Source: Gigaspora margarita
Taxonomy: Eukaryota > Glomeromycota > Glomeromycetes > Diversisporales > Gigasporaceae
DNA: 64,000 bases
Direction of reading: 5' to 3'
NCBI GenBank assembly: GCA_009809945.1
Contig: WTPW01000637.1
Location: forward strand, 134,650 to 198,649
Below the pieces are notes generated by a model. That model did not search any database, was not told where the DNA came from, and saw nothing but the letters and a program-made list of their open reading frames with translations. Position numbers and translations under genes: made by a program. Below, piece by piece: positions 48,257 through 59,797 of the stretch; the stretch's first letter is position 1, and every line of letters starts with the position of its first letter.

Positions 48257-48436
48257 TATTACCCAAAACATTTTTTCCTATTACTCAAAACAATTTTTAC
48301 GGGTTTCTGGGTCTAACTAACCCAACTCGGATCTGATCCAGGTCAGGTCAGATAAAACATGAGTTGGGTTAGACCCGGATCAGAAAAAATACAGATCGAT
48401 TCAGATCTAAATTAGATTATATTCAATAATCGCAAG

Positions 48437-48776
48437 TAGTTGCTACATAGTAAAGTCAAAATTTTACTATGTAAATCGATAAAACCTGCTTAAATAATCT
48501 TGTTTGGAAGATCTAATGCATATACTCTAAAACTTTTATTCAAATTGGAGAACTTTTTATTATTTGACTTTTAATTTTTATATTCGTTAAACATATTTTT
48601 TAAAAAGATTTTAATTTTTTAGTTGAACATAAAAATTAAAAGTCAAATAATAAAAATTTTCTTTGATTTGAATGAAAATTTTAATATATATGCATTTTAA
48701 TCTCCCAAGCAAGTTTACTTAAGTAGGCATTATCTGATTTATATAATAAAATTTAGACTTTACTATGTAGCAACTA
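48437..48776. mobile_element. family E palindromic MITE, complete copy
   Basis: A 340-bp palindrome with ends TAGTTGCTACATAGTAAAGT and ACTTTACTATGTAGCAACTA. The interior carries inverted ACTTTTTATTATTTGACTTT phrases. Another complete copy lies at about 51247-51572; broken ones at 4.4 and 6.8-8.9 kb. Confidence 0.8.
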
Positions 48777-49379
48777 TTATTGACCCAGGTTCAACCTGGG
48801 TTGGGTTGGGTTGGATCAGACCCAGGTTAGGTTTGATATGAGGCAGGTCAGACCCGGGTCGGGTTTAACATAAGGCAGATCAGATCCAGGTTAGGTTTGA
48901 CACAGGGTTGTTATTGGACTGGTCCAGTATTCAATTTAGAATTGGACTTGGACTGGACCAAATTTCTTGGTCCAATCGAGTCCAATTTGGTCCCATCACC
49001 AAAATTTGTACAGGATTACTATCGATTTTTATCAGTTATTGGCTAGTAATCGATTAAAATCCCTCTGACGAGGACTAGTGATTAAGTTAGTAATCGATAA
49101 TAATCAGTAATAATCGATAGTAATCAGATTAAAATCACGAATAATAATTCAATCAATACTATTATACTTTATACTTATTTTTAAACGTTTTACAGGTTTT
49201 TGCATATTTTCACAAAGTTTCGCATTTTAATATAAAATTTTATATTTTTTTATTTATTATTATTATTATACATTATATTTTAAATTAAATATATTTTATT
49301 TATTATATATTATTATACATTCTTTACAACAAAAAAAATAAAACTAAAACTGAAAAAAAATAAAAACAAAAATAAAAAT

Positions 49380-50470
49380 ATTTTAAACTACTTTCGCACT
49401 TTGTCGCATAATATTAGCTCTATATACTTATTTTCCTCACTCCGCAATTAGCTATTATTTCTCTTCTTTGTTTTAACTATTATATTCGCTTATATTCGCT
49501 ACTTTCTAAAAATAGTAGAGAAGTAAAAAATAACAAAAAAAATGAAAACAAAAAAATAATAATATTGTAAACTACTTTCGCTCTTCGTTGCATAATACTA
49601 GCTCTACAAACTTATATTCGCTTATATTCGCTATGTTCTAAAAAGTGTAGAAGTAAAAAAATAACAAAAAAAAAAATGAAAATGAAAAATAGTAATAATT
49701 TAAACTACTTTTGCACTTCGTCGCATAATACCAGATATACTTATTTTCCTCACCCTTAGTTAGCTATTATTTCTTTTTGCTCATATTTGCTACTTCCTAA
49801 AAATAGTAGAAAAGTAAAAAAAACTATTTCTTAGAAGCGTAAGAGTTTTTGAAATTGTCGGAGAATCTAGTAGGTTCTTGCAAAGTGGCAGAGAATTTAG
49901 AGTTGGTGTTCTTGTAAAGTGCCAGAAAGTCAGGTTGTTTTTTGCAAAGTTCTGAAGAAAGTCGGGAATAAATAAAATAAAAGTAAAAAAATAAGTAAAA
50001 AAAAAACAACTGAAAAACAAAATATGCAAGCAAACTTAATAAAAAAAATAAACGAAGCCCCAAATCTCTATTTTTCTGAAGTAAGAGTTCAAATTCAGAA
50101 ATTGTCAAAACCTATTTGTGTTTTGTAAAGTGCTAGGTTAACTTGCGAATACTTGCGAATACTAGTACCTAACTAAATTATTCTCTAAAGAAGCGTGTTC
50201 TTACAAAGTACTAGAATAAAAAAATTAATAAAAAAAATTTAAAAAACAAAAACAAAAAGTATCAAACGAGAAAATAAATAAGCAAAAACTTGCAAAAACT
50301 TGCGCATTTCTCTAAAGAAGCATTCTTGAAGATTTAGAAGAGTTCTTGCAAAATGTTGGAAGTTTGAGTTGGCTTGTGAAGTCATATTGGTGTACTTGCA
50401 TAGTGCCGAAAAGTTGTTGGTTTTCTTGCAAAGGGCTGGTGTTCTTGTAAAGTGCCAAATAAAATAAAAA
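49380..50470. repeat. tandem arrays inside the foldback element
   Basis: About 49380-49820: three copies, ~130-185 bp apart, of ACTTTCGCACTTTGTCGCAT, TTATATTCGCTA and CTAAAAATAGTAGAGAAGTA. About 49840-50470: several inverted-sense copies of GTTCTTGCAAAGTGCCAGA-like units. The long, Phe-rich minus-strand frames here are translations of these arrays and of A/T runs. Confidence 0.65.
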
Positions 50471-51246
50471 AAAATAAAAAAAAAAAAAAAAAAAAACAAA
50501 ACAAAAACAAAAAAAAACAAAACAAAAATAAAAAAAACAAAATGAAACGAAAAAAAAATACAATGTAGAAGATCTAATTTATAAACAAAAGATCTAATCT
50601 GATCATGTAATACAAAATTTTATCGATACATCATACAAAATTTTAAAAGGTTTCGCAAATATAGTCAAATGCGTGCTTGGTATGATGCAGGTTACAGATC
50701 GCTTGGTTTCACAGTTCTAAAATATTTTTGAAATATTTCGAACCATTTCGAAACTACTACTATAATTTAAAAAATAAAAACAAAATATGATAGGTGGCGC
50801 TTTGCGCCATAATGAATATGATAACTATCGATTAGCAGATGTATAACGATAAATATTTTAATTACGATATTTATCGATTATAGATATATATTGATTTATA
50901 ACAAGTTAATCGATATATAACGTTTAATTTTAATCGATATAAAATGATTATGCATTATATATCGATATATAGCTACTTAAAATATTTCGTGATGCCAGTT
51001 CAATATAATTTAACTTAATTAGCAAATATATATATTTTATATACAATTAAAATAATATAATGTTTGTTTGTTATATTTAAAAGTACTAACTTTTATATAA
51101 ATGATTAGAGAAGTGCAGTAAATTATATGATTAGGGCTTACATAGGTCCGACCCCTCCCCCCTGTGATAGAACTATTGACCAATCAAATTTATCTTTTAT
51201 AATATTAAAAAAACTCAAAAATGTCTTTGACCCATGATCAATTACA

Positions 51247-51572
51247 GTCGCTACATAATAAAGTCCAAATTTTACTATGTGAATTGATTAAAGTACTTAA
51301 GTAAACTTGTTTGGAAGATCAAAATACACTTATCATCAGTATTGGAGAACTTTTTGTTATTTGACTTTTTGATTTTTACATTCGACGAAAAAATTAAAAT
51401 TTTTTAAAAAAATACATTCGATGAACGTAAAAATTAAAAGTTAAATAATAAAAACTTCTCTAATTTTAATAAAAATTTCGAGGTATATGTATTTTGATAT
51501 TCCAAACAAGTTTACTTAATCGATAATTATTGATTGATATAGTAAAATTTAGACTTTACTATGTAGCAACTT
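51247..51572. mobile_element. family E palindromic MITE, second complete copy
   Basis: Ends CAGTCGCTACATAATAAAGT and ACTTTACTATGTAGCAACT; the same interior as 48437-48776. Confidence 0.75.
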
Positions 51573-52186
51573 TCCATGAATTTTTATTATAATAAATACT
51601 TCAATATTATTGGCTATTTTATTATAGATATATATAGGACGTGATAAAGTGGGGAACCCTAATAAATTACGTGATTTACTGCACTTCCCTTAAAAATCAA
51701 AATTTTTAAAAATATAAAAAGTACACTTTAGATAAATAAATCTTTATATTATACTTATATTAGAGATTGTACCCGTTGGGAAAACCTCTACCCGGTTACT
51801 ATTAAATTACCCGGATATCCGGATAAATTACTATGTCACACAATTGCAAAGTTCTACCCGGGTACAATCACTAACTTATATACAACTTTATAATTTATTG
51901 TATAACCTTAATTAGTATAACTAATTATATTTTGTGCATAATTTGATTGGTTAAATATAAATATCACATGACTTATTTTTGGTCCAATAATAGTCCAGTC
52001 CAATATAGTTTTAATGAACTGGACTGGACCAAATTGGACTAGTCCAGTCCAATAGTCCAGTCCAGTCTAGTAACAACCCTAGTTTAATATGAGGCGGGTT
52101 AGACCCAAGTTGGGTTTTGATCCAATTGGGTTTAACCCAGGTTAGGCCCAAACCTGATCCAACCTGATCCATTAAGATCCCTAATC

Positions 52187-52674
52187 TGAATATATAGTTA
52201 ACTATACAAATATTTGGATAAGGGGTTTATAGATTCAACTTTTATAAAAAGTAAAAAAAAAAAAAAAATCTAAAAAGAAGACAATTTAATTCTAATGCAC
52301 TTGGGTATAGAATTCTTTTAGTAAAATATTAATTAGATTTAAAAGAATCTAGTTCATATTGAGATAAAATTTGCTATAGCAAATCAAATATAGATATTCT
52401 TAAAAATAACTAGGTTAGTAAATAGAATACAAAAAAAGTTATTTTTTAAAAAAATTGCTATTGTAACTAGATAGTTTAAATTTTAATAAATATTAGTATA
52501 ATTGCAAAATTTAATATAGTAAAAAAAATTATTCTAACTAGCTAGTTTGTATAATATTGCTATATAAAAATTTTTAAATATTTAGTTTTTAAAAAGTTAT
52601 TATATTTTAAATTTAAATTTATTAATAAAAATTACAAATGTTTTAAAGCTTTTTATTCAGTTTAAAAAAAAATA
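52187..52674. other. degraded AT-rich sequence
   Basis: No element ends, coding frame or RNA gene was seen. Confidence 0.35.
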
Positions 52675-52682
52675 AATAGTAT

Positions 52683-52978
52683 AGGACCCCAGACATCTCT
52701 CATATAGGTCATAACTGGATTTTGACCAATTTTGAACTAATTTGCTAAAAATAACAAAATCTATTTATTTTAATAACTTCTAATCCAGCAATCAGAATTG
52801 AATAAACTTTATTTGTTAGATGCACCTCACTAAGAGCTTCATTTTAAAAAACCGTTCATTCAAATTAAACTACTGGATGCCAAGATAATTGCCAAAAACT
52901 GTTTTTTGCTTCTGATATTTTTGCTGAAAAATTTCAAGTATGACCTTTATACTAGATATCCGGGTTCTAATAGTATTT
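52683..52978. mobile_element. hAT-type MITE family A, copy 5
   Basis: A 296-bp copy with ends AGGACCCCAGACATC and GATATCCGGGTTCT, and a perfect 8-bp duplication AATAGTAT at 52675-52682 and 52979-52986. Confidence 0.95.
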
Positions 52979-53059
52979 AGTTTAACAAAAGCCAGAGTTG
53001 ACTATATATTGTATTAATATATACAATTTTAAAATTTTATATGTATTCAATAATATAAT

Positions 53060-54222
53060 GGTTGTACTTTAATTGATAATCTGCTAGTTAACAAGTGCAT
53101 GATTATAGTATAATATAATGCAAATTACTATATAAATCACTTATAGATAAAATGTCACAATTACCCAAAAAAAATAATTTTTTTACTAAGTTAATAGCTA
53201 ATGCCTACTAATTGAAAATTGTAGAGCTCATTAAGATGCATCTAATAGTAGTTGATTATTAAAATTGGCTAGTAGATGCAGAGATATCATCAAAAAATAA
53301 TTGGTCAACTATATAAAATTCTATATAAACAAACATTTGATTATATAAAATTTTTATAGTTAGCCAATCATTTTTCAATGATAACTTAGCATCTACTAGG
53401 CCAATTTTAATGATCTCACCTTCTTTAGATTTGTTATAATGATCTCTACAACTTTCAATTAGTGGGCATTGTGTTAACTTAGTAAAAAAATATTTTTTCT
53501 TAGATAAGGCCACGCAAACTAATAAAATTGATTCTCGTCACCTGGCCGGGTCATTTTTTTAGAGAAGTTAAAATTTTTTTCTATATAAAATTTTTTTTTA
53601 TTCTGTATGAAAAAAAAATTTATAAAAATTTTTTTATATTAAAAAATTTTTTAAATATAACATTTTTTGCTGGCCGGCCGGGTCCTATTTGTTTGTTCTA
53701 TATGACGAGAATCAACTAATTTAATTTGCATGGCCTAATTATAGTATTTCTATCTATAACATAAATTATTATAGCAGAAATATTATAATCACCCAAGGGA
53801 AAATATTTTTTTTACTAAATGCCCACTAATTGAAAGTTGTAAAGCTCATTATGACGAATCTAAAGAAGGTAAGATCATTAAAATTGACTAGTAAATGCTA
53901 AGTTAACATCAAAAAATGATTGGCTGACTATATAAAATTTTATATAATCAAATATTTGTTTACATATAATTTTATATAGTAAGTATTTGTTTTTTGATAA
54001 TATCTCTACATTTACTAAACTGATTTTAATGATCTAACTATCATTAAATATGAGTTCTACAACTTTCAATTAGTGGATATTGGCTGTTAACTTAGTAAAA
54101 AAATTATTTTTACTTGGGTAATCATGGCATTTTATCTATAAATAATTTACATAGTAATTTGTATTATGTTATACTAGAATCATGCATCTGTTAACTGTGG
54201 CAGATCATCAATTAAGGTTGAA
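53060..54222. mobile_element. 1.16-kb foldback repeat
   Basis: The arms (about 53060-53515 and 53745-54222) are inverted copies of each other (TAATTGATAATCTGCTAGTT; TAATTGAAAATTGTAGAGCT near the middle of the left arm). The centre is a smaller palindrome, 53527-53716, with arms ATTGATTCTCGTCA / TGACGAGAATCAA and two GGCCGGGTC motifs. The arms differ at many sites. Confidence 0.75.
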
Positions 54223-55149
54223 ATCAAAAGATTGTTAGTTCAAATTTTTCTAGCTAGAAACTACTAGCTGCTTTAAATTAAAAAACTAAAATACTATAGA
54301 AAAAACAAAAATCTGAAATCTTTTTGAATAGATTTAATTTTAGAATAGATAGTAGCTATTATCTTGAGAATTTGTAACAATGAAATAAAATACATTAGAA
54401 CTCTAATTTGAAATAACTAAAGTTATAAGACATGATATAAGATCTAAGTTTGGATATATATAATGCTATATAAACTTATGATAGTATTGAATCTAAAAGA
54501 GTAAAAATCCCATTTGGCTTAACTTTTAAATAAAACAATATCTAACTCTAATATATTTTAAATAAGTATAGTAGTTATATTTAGGTGCTATAAGAAGTAA
54601 CTAAATAATGTCTGGCTTGAATATTGGTAATAGCTAAAATTTGTATCATAGTTAGAATACAAAAAGAAAAAAGTTAATAAAAAAGAAACAACTCATTTTT
54701 AATAAAAATTTTTTAATTTTTAAATTAAAATATCTTGACAACTACTTAATCAATTTTGATAATTTTTTTTTTATTTTTCATTTTTATCTCTTAAACTGTA
54801 ATCCAGGCAAATTTGTCTGAATTTTTTAGAAATATTTACAATTTTTTAAAATAAAATAAAATTTTATTAAAAATATAAAGTATACTATATTTATAGAATA
54901 TTTTCTTTAAAATATATTTATAAACTTTATTATAAAAATTTTTTAAAATTATTAATAAACTTTAAAGCAATAAAGTTTAAAGTTTTTATTTTAAAATTTT
55001 TACTATAAAATTTTTTTTTTAGATTTTCTTAAATTTTATAAGTTTTTGTTTATAAAAAAAATTTTTACTTCTAATACAAGTTCTAATTTTTACAAGTAAA
55101 TTACAAAAGTTAAATCTAATAAAGATAAAAACATGGTCTCACCTTTAAC

Positions 55150-55202
<53 letters not shown>

Positions 55203-55358
55203 TAATTTATAAGTTATACTTTAAATTTTATAGTATCGAAAAGTTTAACAAAAATTACAAATATAAAAATTTTTAAATACATGTAAAATAATAAAACTTT
55301 TAAATAAGGCCTTATAAATTTAATTACTTGGTTTTTATAACATGAAACTTTTAAATAG
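54223..55358. other. AT-rich sequence with a long poly(A) tract
   Basis: The run of about 48 A at 55151-55198 follows CATGGTCTCACCTTTAACAT and may mark the 3' end of a degraded retroposon. No gene was seen. Confidence 0.45.
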
Positions 55359-55716
55359 ACCCAGCCGGGGTTTTTTAAATTTTCATATATAAAATTTTAT
55401 AAAAATTTATATAAAAATTTTTTTTAAAACCCATTTGCTTATTAAAAACATTCTTCATAAATTCTGGGACAACTAATAAAAATTGATCAGCCCGAATTCG
55501 ATAAGTTTTTGAATTCGGTGTTATCAAATTACTTTAATGCCGAAAATCCAATTACGATTCAAAAATTTATCGAATTTGGCAGAAATAATTTTTGTCAGTT
55601 GTTCCAGAATTTATGAAAACAGCTGTAATTCTGGAACAACCAAAAGAAACTGCAGATGACGAATTCGGCCGAAAAGTTTTTTTTTAAAAAATTTCCGAAT
55701 CTTGATCCGGCTGGGT
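55359..55716. mobile_element. palindromic MITE with ACCCAGCCGG ends
   Basis: Ends ACCCAGCCGGGG and GATCCGGCTGGGT. It contains a second palindrome (about 55445-55625) with arms CATAAATTCTGGGACAACTA / GTTGTTCCAGAATTTATG and GAATTCGG words. No clear target duplication. Confidence 0.65.
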
Positions 55717-56500
55717 AATGAAAACCAATTAATTTTGTGTAATACTGTAATAACAAAATAAATTAATTTTGTGTAAATAATATTTTTATTAATAATATAT
55801 TTATACAGTATTTTTTGTTAAACATTTATAAATTAAAAAAAATATGGTTTGTTATATACTATGCAACATAGTATGTGGGGTAGTTTACTGTAAAAGGATG
55901 AATTTCACAAAAAAAAACAATCAGTTCAACAAACAATTGTAAAAATTTAATTGTCTCAATGATTATCCAATCAATCTGATAAAAAAAATTAGGTTAAATT
56001 TGAAAATTAAAATAAATAATAAAATTTGGGTTTACTAAAATGCACCTATCGTTATCGTTATAGTGGTCTACCACTTACAGTGTGTTACATTATCTCAAAA
56101 CTGGCTAATTAAATAGTATGCGGCGCTCTAAGTAAAAATGCTCTACGCCTCTGAAAACCTTTTTCAAACCAAAATCCAAACCCTAAACTTAACCCATGAG
56201 AGCATATTGATGCAAAATCACCATAGGTAACCATAGGTATGTTTTTATAATAAATGAATAATCATTGAGAAAATTAACAATCAAAAAATTCGTCCCATCT
56301 AGACTATGTAATACTGTACTATATATACTAATAAGGACTTTTAAAAATCCAAATTTCTTAAATAATCCTACAGGCAAACTTTTGTAAGACATCTCTAATT
56401 TAAAATGAAAGAGCTTTGAGCATCAACAATGTGCAACACTGCCCCTTGGGTATTACCGATATAAATAAGCAAAGCCATTCTTGTTTGCCTAGTCTATTAT
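55717..56500. other. AT-rich intergenic sequence
   Basis: About 56120-56190 is a copy of 47640-47710. The 67-codon minus-strand frame at 56189 has no recognised relative. Confidence 0.4.
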
Positions 56501-56512
56501 TTTTTCATTAAC

Positions 56513-57667
56513 AAAATTACCGTATAAAATTTTTAATTAGTATTGCATATGCATAATAAATTGCTTAGTAACACTTATTATCGTTATGTTAGGGTATTTT
56601 ATATATTTAAATAATTAAGTTATAATAAAATTTACTAGAACAGATATCATAGTACGCAAAAGATGAGATGTTGACTTAAGATCTGTATCAGGCATAACAT
56701 TAAGAGTATGGACGATTGTATTATATGTGGGTGTATTAATATTCGAGTTATTAAAAAATCCCATCATGTATAATTTTAAGTTCGTAAATAGTAATTTTTT
56801 TCAAGTAATTTATTATCTCTTTAATAAGCTTTTTGCGCAAATTTATTTCGCGCTTTTTGGCCAATGATTTAAGTGCGCTTTTAATTGCACTCTGCGTTTA
56901 GAAATATGTGGCATATTGGGTCAAAAAAAAAAAAGTCAGGTTTAAATGATGATATGTGAAAACGATGATATGCGAAAACGATGATATGCGAAAACGATGA
57001 TACGTGAAACTATAAAATAATAATATGCGAAACTATTTTCAAAGTTATTCTCGCTACATTTTTAAATTTTTATTAACAAAGGCCAATTCGAAACAAATGT
57101 ACATGTTTTTTTAGTTAAACTCCTTAAAACTGCAACAAAAGCTGAATCTTAAAAAGATTTAGTATTAAAATTATCACAACAATTTTCAATTAAAAATGAT
57201 GAAACCTTCTTACGCTCACGATTTTTTTGGTCAAAACATATAAATGATAACAAAAGCTAATCTTAAAGACCATCAACATTAAAACCATCACAAAAACTTA
57301 CAATAAAACTTTACATGTAATATTGATACATTACACAATTACGGTTTTAAAATTTTGGTTATTAAGGCAGATTCATAATAAACACACATCTCTCGACTAG
57401 AGCATATATTGCAAAACAAAAGAAAAAAGTCCCACTAATGTAATAGTTTAAAATGGTTGATTGATTAAAAATTTTAAACCGTAACTTCTTTGGGTTACAC
57501 TATGCAATTGTTTGCTACAAAAATTACTAGAAAACAATCGCTAGTACACGAGTTGATGCAATTTTTTGAATTTATTATACCGTATAATTGTCAACCCTAT
57601 TTGGATACAATAGAAAAGTGCCGCATAAAATTTTAGTAACATACCCGATAAATGACATAATGAATTG
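56513..57667. mobile_element. IS607-like left-end copy and degraded flank
   Basis: At 56564-56582 stands CTTAGTAACACTTATTATC, preceded by ATAAATTG, a near copy of the left end at 57668. The two ~80-bp regions upstream of these motifs also resemble each other (AAAATTTTTAATTAGTA / AAAATTTTAGTAACATA). The stretch holds a local duplication of AACAAAAGCTNAATCTTAAA at about 57130 and 57250, and the minisatellite at 56947. It is interpreted as a remnant of a second related element. Confidence 0.45.
56945..57030. repeat. minisatellite, 17-bp unit
   Basis: Four to five tandem units of GATGATATGCGAAAAC with single changes, fading rightward into TAATAATATGCGAAAC. Confidence 0.8.
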
Positions 57668-57785
57668 CTTAGTAACACTTAGTATCATTATCGTATTAGA
57701 TTAGATTAATAAAAGAAACAAATTTATAAACATTAATAAAAAAAAAAATCAAAAATTCTTATAAATAAGAGTATTTAAAATTAGA

Positions 57786-58373
57786 ATGTTTCTTATGTAT
57801 CTATCTGCTCGTAAAACAACCAAGAAATTTGGGGTTTCATCTGATACTTTGAGACTTTGGTTAAGGCAGGGAAAAATATCTGCGATAACGTCTCCATCCG
57901 GGACTCATCTCTATGATATTTCTTCTTTTTTACTGGAGTTGATTACTCAAAATGATACCTCAACCACCGCCGTTACTGAAAAGAAAGGTTTCCTATACAC
58001 ACGTGTCTCAAGTAACAAAGAAAAAGAAGACCTTCAAAGACAGAAACAGATCCTTAAATCCAGATTCCCGAATTATAAGCTCGTCAATGATGTCGGGTCA
58101 GGTATCAACTTCAAAAGAAACGGGCTTAAGACCTTACTGGAACGATCAAGTAAAGGAATGGTCTCAGAAATTGTGGTTACCCACTGTGACTGACTCTGCA
58201 AACTCAGATTTGACCTCATTGAATTTATGTTCTTATCACACTCTACAAAACTCGTGGTTCTCTTCGACGAATAAAGTTCCAACGAACATGAATTATCATA
58301 AGATATCCTTGCAATCAACACTGTCTTCATCTGTCGAACACAAGAAAGAGAAGACAAAAACAATAATAGCACG
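57786..58373 (+). pseudogene. tnpA: IS607-family serine recombinase TnpA, three in-frame stops
   Basis: TnpA catalyses excision and insertion of the element through an active-site serine. Residues ~5-50 form a MerR-type helix-turn-helix (TKKFGVSSDTLRLWLRQGKI). The resolvase fold follows with YTRVSSNKEKEDLQRQ (catalytic Ser in RVSS) and DVGSGINFKRNGLKTLL. The intact frame stops at TGA 58191-58193, just where the family reads His-(Arg/Cys)-Asp-Arg-Leu, so this looks like CGA turned to TGA. The same frame continues with recognisable text (LRFDLIEFMF, then ILAINTVFICRTQERE), with further TAA stops at 58272-58274 and 58299-58301. The gene is therefore dead in its C-terminal part, unless the stops are sequence errors. 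ATG 57795 is an alternative start. Confidence 0.85.
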
Positions 58374-59748
58374 AAGCAAAAAAAAACAAAAAATCGAAAC
58401 TACTGTGAATCGAACATTATCAATCAAAACGTATCCAAATCATTCTCAGAAAAAGATCTTGAAGAGATGGCTTGGATTGATGAGATATGCTTATAATACT
58501 GTTGTTAGATGGAACAAAAATCGTCGATTTTGTAATAGCTCTAAAAATTTTGAATGGATAAAACCTCATACACTCAATGAAAAACTTAAATTATACATAG
58601 ATGTAAAAGATAAAAAATTACAGAGATCATGTGTATGGGGAGAACGTAAATTTCTACAAACAGTTGCATGGTTAGAATTACGTCTTAAAGGTTTACATGA
58701 TAAAGTACCTGCAAATATAATTGATGAGAGTATTGATGATGCTTTAAAGGCTAGAAAAAATATAATACAAAAAAATTTAAAAGAAACTAAAAAATCATCA
58801 TTATCATTTAAATCTAAGAAAGATTTACGGCAAACAATGACTATTCGCATGCAAAACTTTTCAAAGAAAGATTGGAATCATTTTTATGTTACACAACTTC
58901 ATAGTTCTTTGACTTTATTATCAAAACGATGCAAACCCAACAAATTAGAAAGTGGAAAACGTGACTTACGCCCGTTTCACTTTGAAAAAAAGAGAAAGCA
59001 TAATAAATGGCCATTGCAAAAAATAGATTGTGATTGTAAACTTACATATCTACGTAAAACAAATGAATGGATATTTCATTGGGTATACGAAGCACAGAAA
59101 CAGATCTGTGAAACACAAGCGGATGTTCATGTAATTGCAATTGATCCAGGAGTTCGTACTCCATTCACATGGTATTCTTCAACGAAAGGTGTGGGAAAGA
59201 TAGGAGAATACGATATAGGACGTATTTTTCGTTTATGTAAACATATGGATAACCTGATATCAAAAAAAGACAGAATGACATCTTCAATCTCGAAATGAAA
59301 GAAAAAGAAAGCATTGCGTGTTGACAAAGCCATCTTTCGTATGAAACGAAAGATTAACCAACTTCGGGACGANGTCCATCGAAAAACAATCAAGTTCTTA
59401 ACAGATGAGTTTGACATGATTATTATCCCCCCTTTTGAGGTTTCAGACATGGTGAACAGGAAATCACGAAAAATAACAAGGAAANCGGTTAGAAAGATGC
59501 TTTGTTGGTCTCATTACAAGTTTCGACAACGATTGATTTCAAAAGCAGAAGAAAAGGGAATTCATGTGGTAATTCAAAACGAAGCTTACACGTCAAAGAC
59601 ATGTAGTTGGTGTGGAAATATTCAGAATATTGGAGGATCAGAAATGTACAATTGCAAAAATTGTGGCATAAAAATTGACAGAGATGTCAACGGCGCCCGA
59701 GGGATATTCCTTCGGGCTTTGCTTGATGGAGCCATGATTTTGTCATAA
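58288..59748 (+). pseudogene. tnpB: TnpB/Fanzor-type RuvC nuclease, one in-frame stop
   Basis: TnpB and its eukaryotic relatives (Fanzor) are RNA-guided DNA nucleases that help IS605/IS607 elements persist. From the ATG at 58288, overlapping the end of tnpA in another frame, the product would be 486 residues. Visible features: RuvC-I Asp in AIDPGVRTPF (~D286), RuvC-II Glu in IIPPFEVSD (~E384), a zinc ribbon CSWC...CKNC (~439/442/456/459), and RuvC-III Asp in KIDRDVNGARGIFLRA (~D466). All expected catalytic residues are present. The N-terminal half has the RYAYNTVVRWNK line typical of the group. A TGA at 59296-59298 interrupts the frame between RuvC-I and RuvC-II; ambiguous bases lie at 59373 and 59486. 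The same frame is open on both sides, so loss is recent or the stop is an error. Confidence 0.85.
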
Positions 59749-59797
59749 GACATCTTCATGCAGGAATTAGTAACTTTACTTAGTAATACTTAGTATT

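Larger units (their letters stand above)
48904..52079. mobile_element. ~3.2-kb foldback element with GGACTGGTCCAG ends
   Basis: Ends AGGGTTGTTATTGGACTGGT and TAGTAACAACCCT; each is followed by ~100 bp of GGACTGGACCAAATT / AATTTGGTCCAGTCC words. Flanks GTTTGACAC / GTTTAATAT could be a decayed duplication. The interior holds tandem arrays (49380-49820, 49840-50470) and a family E MITE. Confidence 0.65.
48300..52185. mobile_element. large nested block with GGGTTGGGTTAGACCCGG-type ends
   Basis: Text rich in GGGTTAGACCCGGATCAG / CTGATCCAGGTTAGG words occupies about 48300-48420, 48785-48903 and 52080-52185. It surrounds a second foldback element (48904-52079) and a family E MITE. It is interpreted as one repeat split by insertions; the outer limits are approximate and no duplication was verified. 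Confidence 0.5.
57668..59797 (+). mobile_element. IS607-type transposable element with tnpA and tnpB/Fanzor-like genes
   Basis: A serine-recombinase gene followed by an overlapping RuvC-nuclease gene is the gene order of IS607. The pair is bracketed by direct copies of CTTAGTAAYACTTAGTATY at 57668-57686 and 59779-59797; IS607 elements lack long inverted ends and make little or no target duplication, which fits. The right side also has ATTAGTAACTTTACTTAGTA, a repeated TTAGTAA motif. The genes have no introns and a different codon texture from the host genes, suggesting transfer from a giant virus or bacterium. Exact ends are inferred. Confidence 0.7.

Noticed and set aside
49790..50563. Phe-rich minus-strand frames that look like membrane segments
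   Set aside because: They come from A/T homopolymers and tandem repeats within a foldback element.
58073..59450. Minus-strand frames opposite tnpA/tnpB
   Set aside because: They are antisense shadows of the recombinase and nuclease genes.
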